Shown in pieces: positions 34,011 through 47,900 of a DNA stretch of 64,000 nucleotides (position 1 is the stretch's first letter; every line of letters begins with the position of its first letter). Under the pieces are notes generated by a model. It was not told where the DNA came from. It saw nothing but the letters and a program-made list of their open reading frames with translations, and did no database searches. The translations under genes were made by a program, and so were the position numbers. Where the stretch lies: NCBI RefSeq assembly GCF_901709675.1, contig NC_051089.1, positions 3,326,476 to 3,390,475 of the forward strand, given 5' to 3'. Source of the DNA: Syngnathus acus. Taxonomy: Eukaryota > Chordata > Actinopteri > Syngnathiformes > Syngnathidae.

Positions 34011-35656
34011 AGTGGATACATTGCGCCTCTCATTGTTGCTCCAAGCACAGCAACAGCCGCCCGATCCTCTGCCGGTTTTCTTCCCTGGCTGCTGATCAAT
34101 GCTCCTAATGATGGCGATCAATCAAGAAAATGAAAGATTTACTCCCCGATATTAATTTTGCCGGGCATCGATTGAGGCGTGCGGAGTATTACGGCAATTC
34201 ACGCCTCTCCAGCTGCCGTATTGAGTCGCTCGTGTGTTCAAAAACAAGCCGTTCATCTTCTCATTTCAACACTTTTACTGCCACTTTAAAGATAATTAGA
34301 AACAGATACCAATCACCTCGGGTGATATTTAGTCAACTCTATGAAAATGCTATTTGTGAGTCTTAATTGCATTTGAATCAGTCAAATCCTGAGTAGTCAA
34401 CCATATTTCAACCCTCCCGACGTTTGGATAAGCCGAGCACGAAAAGTGTTGTTTTATCAGGCCCCAGTGTGTGAGGATTTAATCACTGTGCTAAGCGATG
34501 GCCAGGCTCCGCCTCCGATAACTGGCAACACGACGTTTGCTAACTCGGGGTGGTGACTCCTCTACGGGCCGCTAATGACACCGTGGTCCTACTGCGATGT
34601 CACATTTTGTTGGATGCTGCTAAAATAGCGCCAAATATCCCAAGATGTAATTACGTAGATAAGATCTGAAGGTACTCAACTAAGATACATAAGTTGAGTA
34701 ATTAAAATCTAGACCTGCAAATCTTGTTCACTCCGACCCAGGTGCTAGAAAGCAACTAGAAAAGAAGCCCGGGGATGATTAGTCATGCTTATCTGTCTGC
34801 AGTAGTGATGGGGGAGGGAGGGGGGGAGGAAGAAGGGGGAAGGCTATAATGAGACGCACTCACCCATAGTGGAGAGCTTAATAATTCAATGCAGGGGAAT
34901 TCTATCACATTACAATGGCAAAAAAAGCTCCAAAGCTGGTCGTGCTAAAGACAGGACACACTCCTCCCTCCCTCCCTCCCTCTGTCTCTTTCACTCTCTC
35001 TTCTCTCACACATAGCTTTCTGCCAATCCTGCGATAGCCAGCTTGCGCCGTTACGCATAATTGCGCAAAAATTGGTCACCCAGGCAAGAGAAGGTGTGAG
35101 CAGCTGTGACAAAACTGCACCTTCCCTGCCCAAAAGATTCTATTTTTGATGAAAGACAACCAATTTCATAGTCACAGCATGAAGTCTTCTGATTGAGAGG
35201 GATATTGCCACAAGTTGCCACGAGAAGTCTTGGGAATGTTTCTTCACTGGTCTATTTACGGGCAGTATCCACCTTTTTAACATACCTCAGTTGTATTGCT
35301 ATAGATCTATGCTCAGCAATGCAGATAAATAAAAATGAATGATGATTTCTAGGCTTCACCTCATATTGTTATTTTTTTTTAACCACGTGAGGAGGAAAAC
35401 ATACTTGCTCTCCCTTTCTCCTTGCACCCCCAACCTCCCCGCAACCAGCAGTTACAGGCTGTACGGCTGCTAAGTTTTCAAAGTGAACAAAGGCACAAGA
35501 AGGATAGAGGAGACCCGGGGATTATTTAAATACGAGGTGCATTAGGAGCCCCGGTGTGCCTTCCATCCCTTAAGTCATCAACAAAACCTGCTCCACTTTC
35601 CTCCATCGTGTGTGTTAGTGCGTACATGTGTGTTTGTGTGTGTTTGTGTGTGTTTG
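34011..35656. other. Non-coding stretch, no gene seen
   Basis: Unique sequence with a G-rich run able to form a quadruplex (34810-34826), CCCT repeats (34963-34981), a T run (35372-35379) and a TG-rich lead-in (35609-35655) to the GGAA array. The 78-codon frame at 34130-34366 is unrecognised. Confidence 0.5.
34810..34826 (+). other. G-quadruplex-capable run
   Basis: G runs of 5, 3 and 7 separated by single A residues satisfy the four-G-tract pattern with one-base loops. Purine-only sequence continues to about 34842. Confidence 0.6.
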
Positions 35657-36615
35657 GGAAGGAAGGAAGGAAGGAAGGAAGGAAGGAAGGAAGGAAGGAA
35701 GGAAGGAAGGAAGGAAGGAAGGAAGGAAGGAAGGAAGGAAGGAAGGAAGGAAGGAAGGAAATGATGGGCGATAGGAAGAATGTAAGGAAGGCAGAATGTG
35801 TGTTTGCATTGGAAGGAAGGAAGGAAGGAAGGAAGGAAGGAAGGAAGGAAGGAAGGAAGCAAGGAAGCAAGGAAGGAAGGAAGGAAGGAAGGAAGGAAGG
35901 AAGGAAATGATGGGCGATAGGAAGAATGTAAGGAAGGCAGAATGTGTGTTTGCATAGGAAGGAAGGAAGGAAGGAAGGAAGGAAGGAAGGAAGGAAGGAA
36001 GGAAGGAAGGAAGGAAGGAAGGAAGGAAGGAAGGAAGGAAGGAAATGATGGGCGATAGGAAGAATGTAAGGAAGGCAGAATGTGTGTTTGCATAGGAAGG
36101 AAGGAAGGAAGGAAGGAAGGAAGGAAGGAAGGAAGGAAGGAAGGAAGGAAGGAAGGAAGGAAGGAAGGAAGGAAGGAAGGAAGGAAGGAAGGAAGGAAGG
36201 AAATGATGGGCGATAGGAAGAATGTAAGGAAGGCAGAATGTGTGTTTGCATTGGAAGGAAGGAAGGAAGGAAGGAAGGAAGGAAGCAAGGAAGCAAGGAA
36301 GGAAGGAAGGAAGGAAGGAAGGAAGGAAATGATGGGCGATAGGAAGAATGTAAGGAAGGCAGAATGTGTGTTTGCATAGGAAGGAAGGAAGGAAGGAAGG
36401 AAGGAAGGAAGGAAGGAAGGAAGGAAGGAAGGAAGGAAGGAAGGAAGGAAGGAAGGAAGGAAGGAAATGATGGGCGATAGGAAGAATGTAAGGAAGGCAG
36501 AATGTGTGTTTGCATAGGAAGGAAGGAAGGAAGGAAGGAAGGAAGGAAGGAAGGAAGGAAGGAAGGAAGGAAGGAAGGAAGGAAGGAAGGAAGGAAGGAA
36601 GGAAGGAAGGAAGGA
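35657..36615. repeat. GGAA tetranucleotide array with higher-order structure
   Basis: Nearly 1 kb of GGAA/AAGG units broken by six copies of one 49-bp spacer that starts ATGATGGGCGATAGGAAG and ends GTGTGTTTGCAT. Spacers start at 35761, 35907, 36045, 36203, 36329 and 36467. Spacers 1 and 4 end CATT and are followed by arrays carrying two GCAA interruptions; the other four end CATA and have pure arrays. The triplet of arrays is therefore itself duplicated (offsets 442, 422 and 422 bases). Because GGAA arrays contain no stop codon in any frame, three frames of about 350 codons (SFLPSFLP) appear on the minus strand; they are artefacts. Confidence 0.97.
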
Positions 36616-38284
36616 GAAACCAAAGTGTTGGGTTAAGAGTAGATAGTACAAGTTTTTTTTTGTTCATTGTTTGAGCCCCGTTACATATTGTGATGACGAC
36701 AAACCGATTTGTTTTACTTATCTACCTCCTAACCTGTTCTGTAAACTCCCAACCAACCGTATTTTCTTCGAGCCGAGTATTGTTTTGTTTTCCCCAAATA
36801 TATTAGGTTCAAAGAGCACATTGTTTTTGTTGCGTTTGGACTCAGTTACAGCTCTGTCTTAGTTCTAAATGGCTCCACCTGCAGCAGCGTATTGGTTTTA
36901 TTTGCGCTTCTCAGCACCAGACAGCAGCGAAGGCTTGTTTGGGGCCTCAAGGGCAAAGGAGTTACTGTCGACTGCGACGCAGCCTCCCGCTGGCAGCGGT
37001 GTCACATTTACTCTTGTAAAGAGGAATAAAAGGCGCCTTTCTCCACTCCGACACCCTTGTTTCACGCGGACCTTTTGCTCCGCTCCTCCAACAGCCTGCT
37101 GGTGTTTTTCTGTCTTTATTTATTTTATACATCCCCTCCCTAAAACTCATTTTCTGGTCGGGAATTTTCCGACACGGGACAAAGATGAGGTCGCCTATGT
37201 CTGAGACCTCTGCCACCGACTGTCTGCAGATGAGCCGGACGCAGGCACCATTTTTTTTTTCTCATCACGGGACGTTCGGGAACAAGCCGGAAGGACCTTG
37301 GATGGTTGGGGGGGGGGCTGGATCCCCTAATGGAAAACCTGGCACGGGTCCATGGTTTCTCTGCAGACACGCAACACCTCCAGGGTTGATTGTCACCTCT
37401 AACCCGGAGAGGAGACACGTCCCACTGTTCACATTAAGCGTCACAGCCTAGCAGGAGATTTTTCTTTGAGCACTTGCTGGTGGGGAATGTTAAAACACAG
37501 ACGGAATGGCGCACATTCTAAATCAGAATCAGCTTTATTGGCTGGTTTGGCAGCTTGGACTTCTCACTGAACGTGGGCCTTCTACACGACATATCTGGCG
37601 AGTTTGCATGTCTTCAGAGCTCGTTGACATACTTTTGCCCATCACACGATGTCATCGCCTCTGCCACAACAACCTTGTAGATGATTAGATAGCTAGAAAT
37701 GTGATGCACTCCCATATGAGTACTGTATCGCAATATGTCAGTCTCTCCATTGCGGCAAGCCAAACTTTATTGGATCAATAGCATCAATAAGCACTCGCTT
37801 GGCACAAACATTGATATGCTGACAAGCGGCAGAATGGCTTGTTTGTCAAAAGGCTTTGCGTCCAATCGATGCGCTTGTCCGAGTTCAATGACCTTATGTT
37901 CAGCTGGCCCCCGTCGCCGCACTTAATGATGCGTTGCGGCATGTTCGCCGTTAGGGACGGCGAAATACGCTTCCGGCCTGTCAGCGCTCGGCCACGATGA
38001 CACGGTCGTCTGCGCTAGGCCGATTCAATCAAGTAATATGACGGACGATTGGACAGAAACACATCAGGCCATTACGCTGATAGTACTGAGACTCTCAAGA
38101 ACCCATGCACGAAATTGAAGAGGAATTCGGCCATTTTGTTTTCAAATATCCATTTTGAGAAATTAGCCCCGCGCTCTGTTATTTGAACAAAAGAAAGCGA
38201 TATACGCCATCATTTTGCCCAAATTTATAAAATAGATATAAAGCACAAAAAATAGACCCACTCTGTGATATTTTGTTAAATATA
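36616..38284. other. Non-coding stretch, no gene seen
   Basis: Unique sequence with T runs (36653-36661, 37251-37260) and a G run (37309-37317). At 37519-37545 AATCAGAATCAGCTTTATTGG resembles the start of a very common fish interspersed repeat. Frames at 36869-37451 are unrecognised. Confidence 0.5.
37519..37570 (+). repeat. Probable fragment of a common fish interspersed repeat
   Basis: AAATCAGAATCAGCTTTATT followed by GGC is a phrase I recall from many teleost genomes at the edge of a dispersed repeat. Only about 50 bases are recognisable. Confidence 0.4.
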
Positions 38285-38315
38285 CAGTGCGCCTTAGGGT
38301 CCAAAAAATACGGTA
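38285..38315. mobile_element. MITE remnant, ACGGTA family
   Basis: GTGCGCCTTAGGGTCC followed by AAAAAATACGGTA is the right terminus of the family seen complete at 21624-21730; no left end is found. Confidence 0.6.
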
Positions 38316-39454
38316 AGTGAATTGTTTGATTGATGGTGTCCTGTGGCATTTTTCTAATGAATAAATGTTCAATAAATATTGTGAAACACAAGCTGTATTC
38401 CTCTCAACACCACCTGCCGTTTTTTTCAACGAGTGTTGGGACTAATATCACCTAAGCGCAGACACAACTCTTTCATGCTTCCGCGTTAAATCAAATCCAC
38501 GCGCTCGTCACAGGAGATGATATAAAACCACGTCTTAAGCGGACGCCCTCGAGCCTCGACGCTACCGAGCATCCAACCGTTCGTTCCCGCAAGGTCAAAA
38601 TGTGACAAGGTGAAGCCCCTTTGAGTTAGTGCTCACTTCCAGCCACCAAGCTCACATCTCCACGGTAACCTTTGTCTGAACCAGCCGTGCATTTAAAAGC
38701 GCTTTATTTACTGCAGCCTGCTCTTTATTTACTTGTAATTTCTTTTAAGTGCAGCATAAATTTCTTCCCTGAAGTCGCTCGTCCGTGCGGCACCGCCAAC
38801 ACACTCACACAGTCTTGACTTTGGCCCACTGCCTGGGTCACTATATTACTCAGCCATTTTAATCATGTCCTGTTATTTCAACCTCATTATTCTTGTCATG
38901 TCTGCTAAAATCTTGCTGAACATGGAAAGGGTCAGCGGCAGTGCCTGTAATGATCGTAATGAATTGAAGTAGATCGGTCAATGACGGTGAGTGTGCTGCT
39001 AGCTGATCATGCTACAAGCTAAAGGAGGGACTTAAAAAGCAAGTCAGTGCAGTATAACTTTTTTCTTGAAAATATCTGACTTCATTCACTAAAAATTTAC
39101 AACATGAACGTAAACACTTTTATTTTCATATCCAACTTTATTATAGTTATTCACAACTTGAATCCGAAAATGGACCTGATTTGTCCTCATAAATAAATTT
39201 GTCCCCCACACCAGAATTCAAATGGTACAGTCCGACGGACAGGCCACAAACGCAGGTCATTCTATCCACGATAATTGATGATGTGCTCTGAGGGGTTTAG
39301 GCATGCAATCTCCAGCACGTTCCCGCTGTCATGTCCCGTGTTTGGTGCCGTCATCACTCTTCATCAAGTCATCGCACTCCATCCCGCACTCCTGCCGTCT
39401 CCGGAGTGGTCATTTATCCTGCCGATAATCGATGATGACAGCTGGCGTGCGACC

Positions 39455-39545
39455 GAGAGGCAGCCGAACGTGATTAATCACGTTGTTTCATTAATTAGGG
39501 AACATTATGCATTGGAGGCGCCAATTCCGCACCAGGTGCCCATAT
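39455..39545. promoter_or_regulatory. Candidate regulatory element with an 18-bp perfect palindrome
   Basis: AACGTGATTAATCACGTT (39467-39484) is its own reverse complement and contains a homeodomain-type TGATTAATCA. It is followed within 15 bases by CATTAATTAGG and then by ATTATGCAT. The arrangement suits paired or dimeric homeodomain binding. No conservation or binding data. Confidence 0.3.
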
Positions 39546-40289
39546 TATGAGCCCAGGATGAACTTTTTCTTTGGCTTTTTCTGACTTTTTAGTAAGCAAA
39601 CCAAGGAAAAGTAAAAAAACTCAACAAGTTTGTTTATAGATACAAGAAGAAAATGAGTTTAAATATTAAATATTGACAAAAAAACAGCTTCAATCGCTTT
39701 GTACGCCACTGTAGAGTGTTAACGTCTCTTTCAACTTGTCATTTTTACCGATTACAGCCATTCCTTTTGACAATTCTGAGATTAAATTATAACAAAGGCC
39801 TTCCTCTGGCCTGCTTGAAATGAATAGCTTTCCCTCTGAATCAGGCCTGTCACATCAAACCAAGCAGCCATTAAAATCCACTGAAACGTGTAATTTAACC
39901 AGAAAGAAAAGTGTGAAGGTTGTTTAAGACACTTTACATTTTTCTCACTTTAAATACTTTGATGCCAAATGGAGGTTCTGTCCCGAGCGATTGGAGGTGA
40001 GCCAAGTCGGGCCTCGGTGGTTCCATCAATGAAGCTTGTCTCGCAACGATCCATCGTCGTAAAACACGTTCTCGTTGGACGCGGCATCGAGTCGATGAAA
40101 GCGAATCGGACAGCTGCTGTCAGTGTAGCTCCACTAACAGCTCCACTAACTTGTGTGTTTGGCCTCTGCTGGCCGTCCAACTTGCTCTTGTGAAATTGTC
40201 ACTGCGACACACGGTGGGACTCTGCTGCTAACCAAAACAGCCGCATAAAAACATCCTCAATAGTACAGCGGAAGTTGACATGCTAATAT

Positions 40290-40640
40290 TAATTGAGGCA
40301 TAACGTGGATGTAGCGGCTAGTAGCAATTCGTTGTGTTGCTCCTTTTGGTGTGCCTGTCTTGGCCTCTGGGGGCAGTATAATACAGTCATGCAGACAAAA
40401 GCGAAGAAGAATACTTTCATTTCATTTAGTAAGCTGCTAATTGTTTTACACGGAGAATAAATACTATGCGTACTTTGTCTACGTGTTGCTCGACCGTTTG
40501 TGTTGACATTGGCATTTTACATTATGTGTTGGCATTAAGCTAGTGGCAGCAATATAAAGTTGTGTCATTGTTTTGAATACACATCTTTGTTTTATTTTTA
40601 GTTTGACTGTAGATTTCAACTAGGAATGGCATTTAACAGC
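40290..40640. repeat. Possible old dispersed repeat
   Basis: GTTGCTCCTTTTGGTG, CTTGGCCTCTGGGGGCAGTA and GTGTTGGCATTAAGCTAG resemble phrases that recur in fish intergenic DNA; a related TTAGC-rich stretch lies at 42700-42840. Ends and family are unclear. Confidence 0.3.
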
Positions 40641-41385
40641 TTTTTTAAAGAAATATTTACAATCTGCTAAAATGCTATTTAATTTGAAGTCCAGTATATT
40701 TACACTGGAGCCACTGTACTTCCCATATAGAGAGCATACCACCATATAACTCTCTATTTTGATAAATGATAGCAGTTAAAAAGCCACTGGCCCATCTACA
40801 CACGCCACCTGTCCAAATCAAAGTTGTCGAGGGAGTGTGAATCTCTTCTCCAGTGAGTGCCGCAGAATGCTGATCTGACCACATCCACTCCTATTCGTCG
40901 GCGTTTGTCACCACAAGCCAATACTTTGTAGCTCGGCGCTGACAGATGGATGTATAATGGCACGCTGACACTCCTCGACACCGGAAAAAAGTGCAGAGTC
41001 AGCTCGATTGATCATGTCTTTTTTAGGCCGGCGAGCGGGGAGAACTTAGTTTGTGACAGTTTTCCGTTGTAAGGTCAGAGGCACGCTGAGGACTGGCTGG
41101 ATAGTAAGAGCAAGTTGAGGTTAAAAGGATCGAGTCGGATTGACTCGCTGTCCTGCATGTGTCGTCGTATTGACTCGGCGGGGTCACGAACTGTAGCCTC
41201 TTTTTTGGACTGTGGATTATTGCTAGTCATTCAGATTATTTATTTATTGTATGAAGCGTGCCAGGCTTTTTCTTTACTTCGAGATTCATGACTTTGTGGA
41301 TTATTTCCAGTTGTTCTGTTTGTTTCTATTATTTCTATAATTATTATTACCTAAAGTCATCCTGTAAGGTTACTGACTTGGTGGA

Positions 41386-41458
41386 TTATTTATTTTTATT
41401 ATTATTATTATTATTATTATTTATTTTATATTATTATTTTATTTTTATTTATTTTTTT
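41386..41458. repeat. (ATT)n microsatellite and T/A-rich tail
   Basis: TTATTATTATT units (about 41398-41420) followed by impure TTTATTT sequence. Confidence 0.92.
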
Positions 41459-43344
41459 GTGAATAAGAGGATCATGATCAAAACTTAAAAATATTTAGTT
41501 GAATTGCCCAACATAAGATTTCGACATTTGATGCCTTAAAATGTTGAGTTCGCCCAAATTTTTCGGAAAGACAAATATTTTCCACATTTGACATTATTCC
41601 CATAAAATTTCCCCAAATATATCTTTAAATGCAACAATTGCTGATTGGGTTAGCGATGGGCCTGATGAATATCCTCTCTCAGGGATTCGGACCATCCTCT
41701 GTCCATTAGCCGAGTTGAACCTCTGCATCTCCGAGGAGTTGTTCTGAAACACGGCGCCGCAAATGAGATGTGACACGGCGCTATTTATACTGCCTGGCCG
41801 GGGAGGAGGAGATGCAAAAAAGTGCTCACCTGCTGCTTGATGAGGTCTGCCGGCTCCCCAAACCCACCGAGGAGGCTGTGTAATTTTCACCCTGGCATCC
41901 AAGGGACCCCTACCGCCCCATCAACACCAAACACCATCGTCTACCTCCTCCACCAGCACCCTAGAGGCAGCCAAACACACTGCATAATTACTCCGTGTGA
42001 ACATTCCCCGCAGTGAGTGTGTGTCTGTCACACACCCGGGTGTCATATTTCCACTCCTCCATGATGCTTTTGAGGACATGCAACACGGCTACTGTGTTGA
42101 TGGCTCTTTTGGAGCCCCCCCCTCGGAGTGTTTCTAAAAATAATGCTTTTACCCCATTCTTCAGATACACATTGGATGAATGTGGTGGATTTGAGAAAAA
42201 TGATGTATTTTTACCAGTCACAGGTTGTTTGTTAGAATAAAACCAAGGTCAAGAATAAAAAGTATCTTGGACTGCTTATACCGCTTAAATCCTCACCTGC
42301 TTTGGGTTCTTCCATGAGGTGAAGAACTTCTCTTTGCTGTCACTATCCGTTGAATGTGCTGAAAGCTCAACTGTCAATCACTGCTAAAAGCTGACAAAAA
42401 TGGATCATCTTTCTTACGCCGACATATAACTGCATATATGAGCCGTGAAAATATATCCGCTTAATGCCAGTGGCTGGAATATATCCCACCGGGTCGTCAC
42501 GGGGCTTTTCCATACCGTGGCAACAATGTGGCCATGCTAGCCGAAAGCATCTCTCCACATACGCTGCCTCTTAAACCTGAATTTTTTCCCCTTCCATCAG
42601 ACCAGCTAAGAGCTTATTTGCCTTATAAATGACAAAAAGTACCTGATCTGTGCTCGTACCTTTCAGTAATTGTATAATAGTCCTTATGGTTGTGGTTCAG
42701 TTAGCCATATTAGCCGGCTAGCATTAGCAGAAGCAATTTGTGGCATTTATTATGCGTACATAAGAGCATGTTGTTAGCTATTGGCATATTGTGAATGTTT
42801 TTTTCTTGCTAAGTAATGTGTTTGGAATTTTTGTTCAATTACGTCGGATTTCCATGTACAATCTATTTTGTATTTAGAGAACCCCCTTTTGTTTTTTTTT
42901 TAATGTATGTCCATGAGCCAGCTGAGGTTTGAAAAGACGTCTCCCTTGCCTCCGGCAGTCAAACAAGCGACGACTCGGCAGCAAAACACGGATTAGGTAG
43001 AGATTATTAAATGTCAGCTCTTAAGACAAATACTTTTTACAGCCTCAAAGTGAATCAATACTACTTATCTTTGATAAAAGAGACCTGGGAAGGCAGAGGG
43101 AGATGCATCTCGCCGTCTCCCACCTAACAATATCGCTACTAATCTTGTTGGGAGATCCCGGAAGAATGTACTGGAAATGGATTATGATATGACGCGCTCA
43201 TTTCTTTATTATTGCGGTCAAAAGTCCAACGTGGACGATCCCCTGGTATAGGATCTGATTCTTATATCACGCTGGAATCATTTTTAATTCAATGAGGCGT
43301 ATCTATATGAGGAAAATAGGACGACGTGAAAACGAATGTATACA

Positions 43345-43535
43345 ATTTATGTTCATATTTTATATAGAAAATATATTTTGTTAAATTATATGATATAGAA
43401 GTAGTGGAAATAACTTTAGTTGACATTTACGGATATATGCTATTTATGTTCATATTTTATATAGAAGATATATTTAGTAAAATTATATGATATATGAATA
43501 GTGAAAATAACTTTAGTTGACATTTACGGATATAT
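43345..43535. repeat. Two-copy AT-rich tandem duplication, period 97 bp
   Basis: ATTTATGTTCATATTTTATA starts at 43345 and 43442, and both copies run to AACTTTAGTTGACATTTACG. A few point differences and one small indel separate them. Confidence 0.92.
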
Positions 43536-44234
43536 TTATATATCATACGGTATGGAATATTTTGCTTGAATTTATTGCTGGAAAAGAGCATTTGTCTGTC
43601 TTTGGACTACTCAATAAAAGTTCCATCATTTCCTCCACCAAGTCCAAAATGGACTCTGCGACCTGGGAGTGTATATTTAATACGCCGCATGAAGCTAGAA
43701 AAGATCTCTGCAAATCATAGCGTTCCGTTCTTATTACAAAGCCTTCTGCGCTCTTCCTCACCAATGGCTGGCGAAAAAAAAGAAGATTTTCCCAAAGGTC
43801 CCCAGACTGACATGTGAAAATATTGACGTAAACAAACCAATCAGAAGGCCTCGTGTCGTTGGCGGCGTGAGGCCCAGCGCAGCTCATCTCCGTTTTTCCG
43901 TGCCTGATCCTATATTATTGCTGCGGCAAGCACTCTAAAGTTTGGAGGGCCCACCGACTGCCAGCAAGAGCGCTTCATTACCTTTTCGTTCACACCGCGT
44001 GCCTGCCCGTGTCTCTATCCCTGCGTGTGCGCGAGTGTTCATGAATTTGTAGTGCTCCCTCGCCGCCTTCATCCAAATCATAATTACAATGTAATATCAC
44101 GCGTAAGGCAGCGCCCCTGCTGTTGTTTCTCTTCCTCTTCTCTTCTATGAATATCAAATGTCGTCACGCTGGGCTCTCAAAGCTGCGCAGATCCTTGCCA
44201 GGCACACCGATAGCGTCTATGTGTTCAGAGTTGT
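43536..44234. other. Non-coding stretch, no gene seen
   Basis: Unique sequence. Overlapping frames on both strands at 43517-43887 (up to 114 codons) have no recognisable domain. Confidence 0.5.
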
Positions 44235-44975
<741 letters not shown>

Positions 44976-47900
44976 TCCTCCATTGTTTGCTTATTGTGTT
45001 TAGATGCTCAATAGAAACCCAGCCTGTTCACAATCCTTTGTATTTTTGGGCCTGGGATGTATTTTCGAAAAATCAATTTGCGCACATTAAGTAAGGTGCC
45101 CCAGTTGACTGTCATCCCTCGGGTGCTAAGCAAATTAATTTGCGACTCTTGGAAATTGATTTTTGCAATCACAGCACAGTATTTGATAAATAACCGAACG
45201 CGATCACCTCTGACGATAAATACAGTTGTAATCTCTTAGAGGTGTAATTAGTGCAAACGAACGCGCTTGATTTGCGGCGAGCCCTGAAAGTTAGCTAAAC
45301 AATGAAAGTGTCATTAGTGCGCCGCCCCTTTAAAATGAGTTTGAAAGACGAAAGCGGCGCTCCCACGAGGAGGTGATGGATCTTGACTCTTTGGTGCGAT
45401 GTGATTCTGAGCGCTTTTAAATGTTCCTTAAAGCACCACAAGGCATGCGCTGATGGTTACTTGTCTGCTCATTAATGCATTTTTATTGATGGCAGCCTCC
45501 GTAATGCAATTGAGCCACGGTTTATTGGTGGCTAATAAAAGTGGAGGGACAAATGCTGTAATATTTTCTGCTTCTATTAATTTTGCCTCAATGTTTGGTT
45601 TTTACATTCACTGAAATTGAGTCTGAAAAGCACCATAATGTTTTTTGGGGAAGTTTCAGTGAGCAGAGACATTTCTTAAGGTGGTCAATGTGGAAATGTA
45701 ATTACACCGCGCACTAACATGCTAATATTTACCGATTAACATTAAGTGTGGCTATGACATCATGATAGAGCTCTACTTAAAGCCCATTGCTTATATTTTA
45801 CAATGTTGTATTTGTGTATAACTTGTAAAAAAAATCTAATAATAAATCTTCATAATAATAATAAAATATAAGTAAATACATAAAATACAATATGAAATAA
45901 AATATAATAAAATAAAATAATGAAAATCTTAAAGTCTGCATGCTAAACCAGTATTTGTTTACGTTTGCCGGGGAACATATCTAGGACCTTTTAAGCTTCG
46001 AGTGGCATACTTGCCAGCAGTATTTGACCCTCTGACACTTCTTTTCGATTTTCATTTTCTGCCTCTCCATCTTGGAGTGGGCTTAAAACTACAGTGCCTT
46101 CCCTCTTGTGGCTTGCTTTTAAAATTCATAGAATACGAACGTTAAATTTCACCGCTTTTCCCCACGCTGAGATTTTTTTTTTCTAAGAATACTTCGGGAC
46201 TTTCGACCACGCCGGAAAATTAGCGCACAACAATTGTTCTTACCATCAGCTGGAGTGGGAAGCCGAGGAGAGGCCGTGATGGGCTACGAGTGGAACGGAG
46301 CACCCCGCGACACACGGATCACTCTAAATGTAAATGAGAGGGGTTTTGGAGTGCGCTGGTCACGAGGCAACAGTCGGGACTCACTGATGACACATGCCAA
46401 TGTCATACACAAGACCACACGACACGCCTTTTTAACAGAAATGAGAACAGAGCGAAGAGATAGATACAGAAAAATAGATACGGTGAATTGAGGAGCTTCA
46501 TTTAAACAGAAGTTGTAATTTAACGCCGTTTAGAAACCTTTTTAGTGGGGCTTCTATTTCTTTGCTCTCCACCACCATCACTCAATTCAAAGATCCAAAA
46601 CGTGTCCATGACCATCACAGCAACAGAAGCTGCTCTACAGCTCACAGCCTCTCGCTAATAAGAAGTCTTTAGACACGCCGTGATTCCGCATTGGAACCAG
46701 AACTGCTGCCATGTTGCATAACTTTCATTTTGTACAAGTCAATAGAAAAGCACGCCTCAAGCAGAACAGATGCAGCACTTTGCAGAACATGACATTATGT
46801 TCCGGAAAATGGAGGAATGTCATGGGCATCAGAGAGGGAGAGAGGACGTTGTGAAATGGACTGCTATTTTTTCTTTTTTTTTTACTTTTAAAAACACAAC
46901 AGGGCAACATCGGAGGCATGTAAGTAGTTTGTTTATTTTTTACCCCCTCAAGTTCAGACTAAGGCCAAGTACACACAATAAGACAATTGTAATGCTTTAA
47001 CGCAAAGTGTGGAAGTGTTGAAATAAATTACCGTAAAAATCGGAAAAAATCCCAAAAGTCAATTATCCGACCTGACACCTGAGGGTTACATTATAAAAAT
47101 CTAATAATTGATCCAGAGCTGCTGTGTTTATAAAGTTTACACCAACAAAATGTTTTTTTTAAAGAAATTTAAGAAACAGACATGCAATTACCTTCACATG
47201 GTGTTTTTTTACACCTGTAAAAATAGTAAAGTCCTTACTAATTAGAAATTAAATTCAAATCTATCAGTAACTTTTAGCCACACCATTTGACGATGGAAAA
47301 CAAAAGTGGCTCGCTCGGGGGTCCTTTTTTTTTTATGACAACATTTAATCCGAATGTATGCGGCTCAGGTGGAGCCCTGGAGGGTCAAGGACAACGTGGG
47401 ATTTGCAGCCCAGGGAGGGCACACAGCTGTAAACAGAGACACACACAACTTACCTGTCAGTCTGGTGCCCGTCACTGCAGGAGCAAACTCCGCTCGGAAA
47501 TATCCGCAGTCAGCAGTGTGTGTGAGTGTGTGTCTAACTGTCTTCATCTTTGTGTCTGCATTCATGTGCCCATGTGTGTGTCCTTATGTGTGTTTGTGTG
47601 CTGTTGCCGCTTTGTGTCTTTGTATCTGTTTTGTGAATGTGTTTGTGCGCCATCAGTTCGTGTGCCTTCTTATTTGTGCGTGGACGTTTAGCATCCAGAG
47701 TGCTTTTGACCTCCGGGGCGAGCCAATCTGCAGTCCCTGGGCCGGCTGTTGAGTGGCGTCGGCCTCTCCGTCCTCCTCCATCACGGTCGGCCCGTTAGCG
47801 CTAATGAGAAGCGACGTATTGTCCTTCCGTCGCTTCATTCGGCCGCCATGATGGCGACCAAATTGCTTTCTGACGCGTTCAGGGATGAAGAACAAAATAA

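Larger units (their letters stand above)
38316..43344. other. Long non-coding stretch, no gene seen
   Basis: Unique sequence. Specific features listed separately are an 18-bp palindrome at 39467, a possible dispersed repeat and CTCF-like word near 40361, and an ATT microsatellite at 41386-41458. Other open frames (60-102 codons, for example 41594-41902 minus) have no recognisable content. Confidence 0.5.

Noticed and set aside
35526-36667. Three long minus-strand frames (350-365 codons) rich in SFLP repeats
   Set aside because: They are the translation of the GGAA array, which has no stop codon in any frame; all three frames on the strand are open with the same content.
47287-47752. Two overlapping plus-strand frames of 132-134 codons rich in C and V
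   Set aside because: The central part is an impure TG-rich patch; the frames overlap and have no domain.
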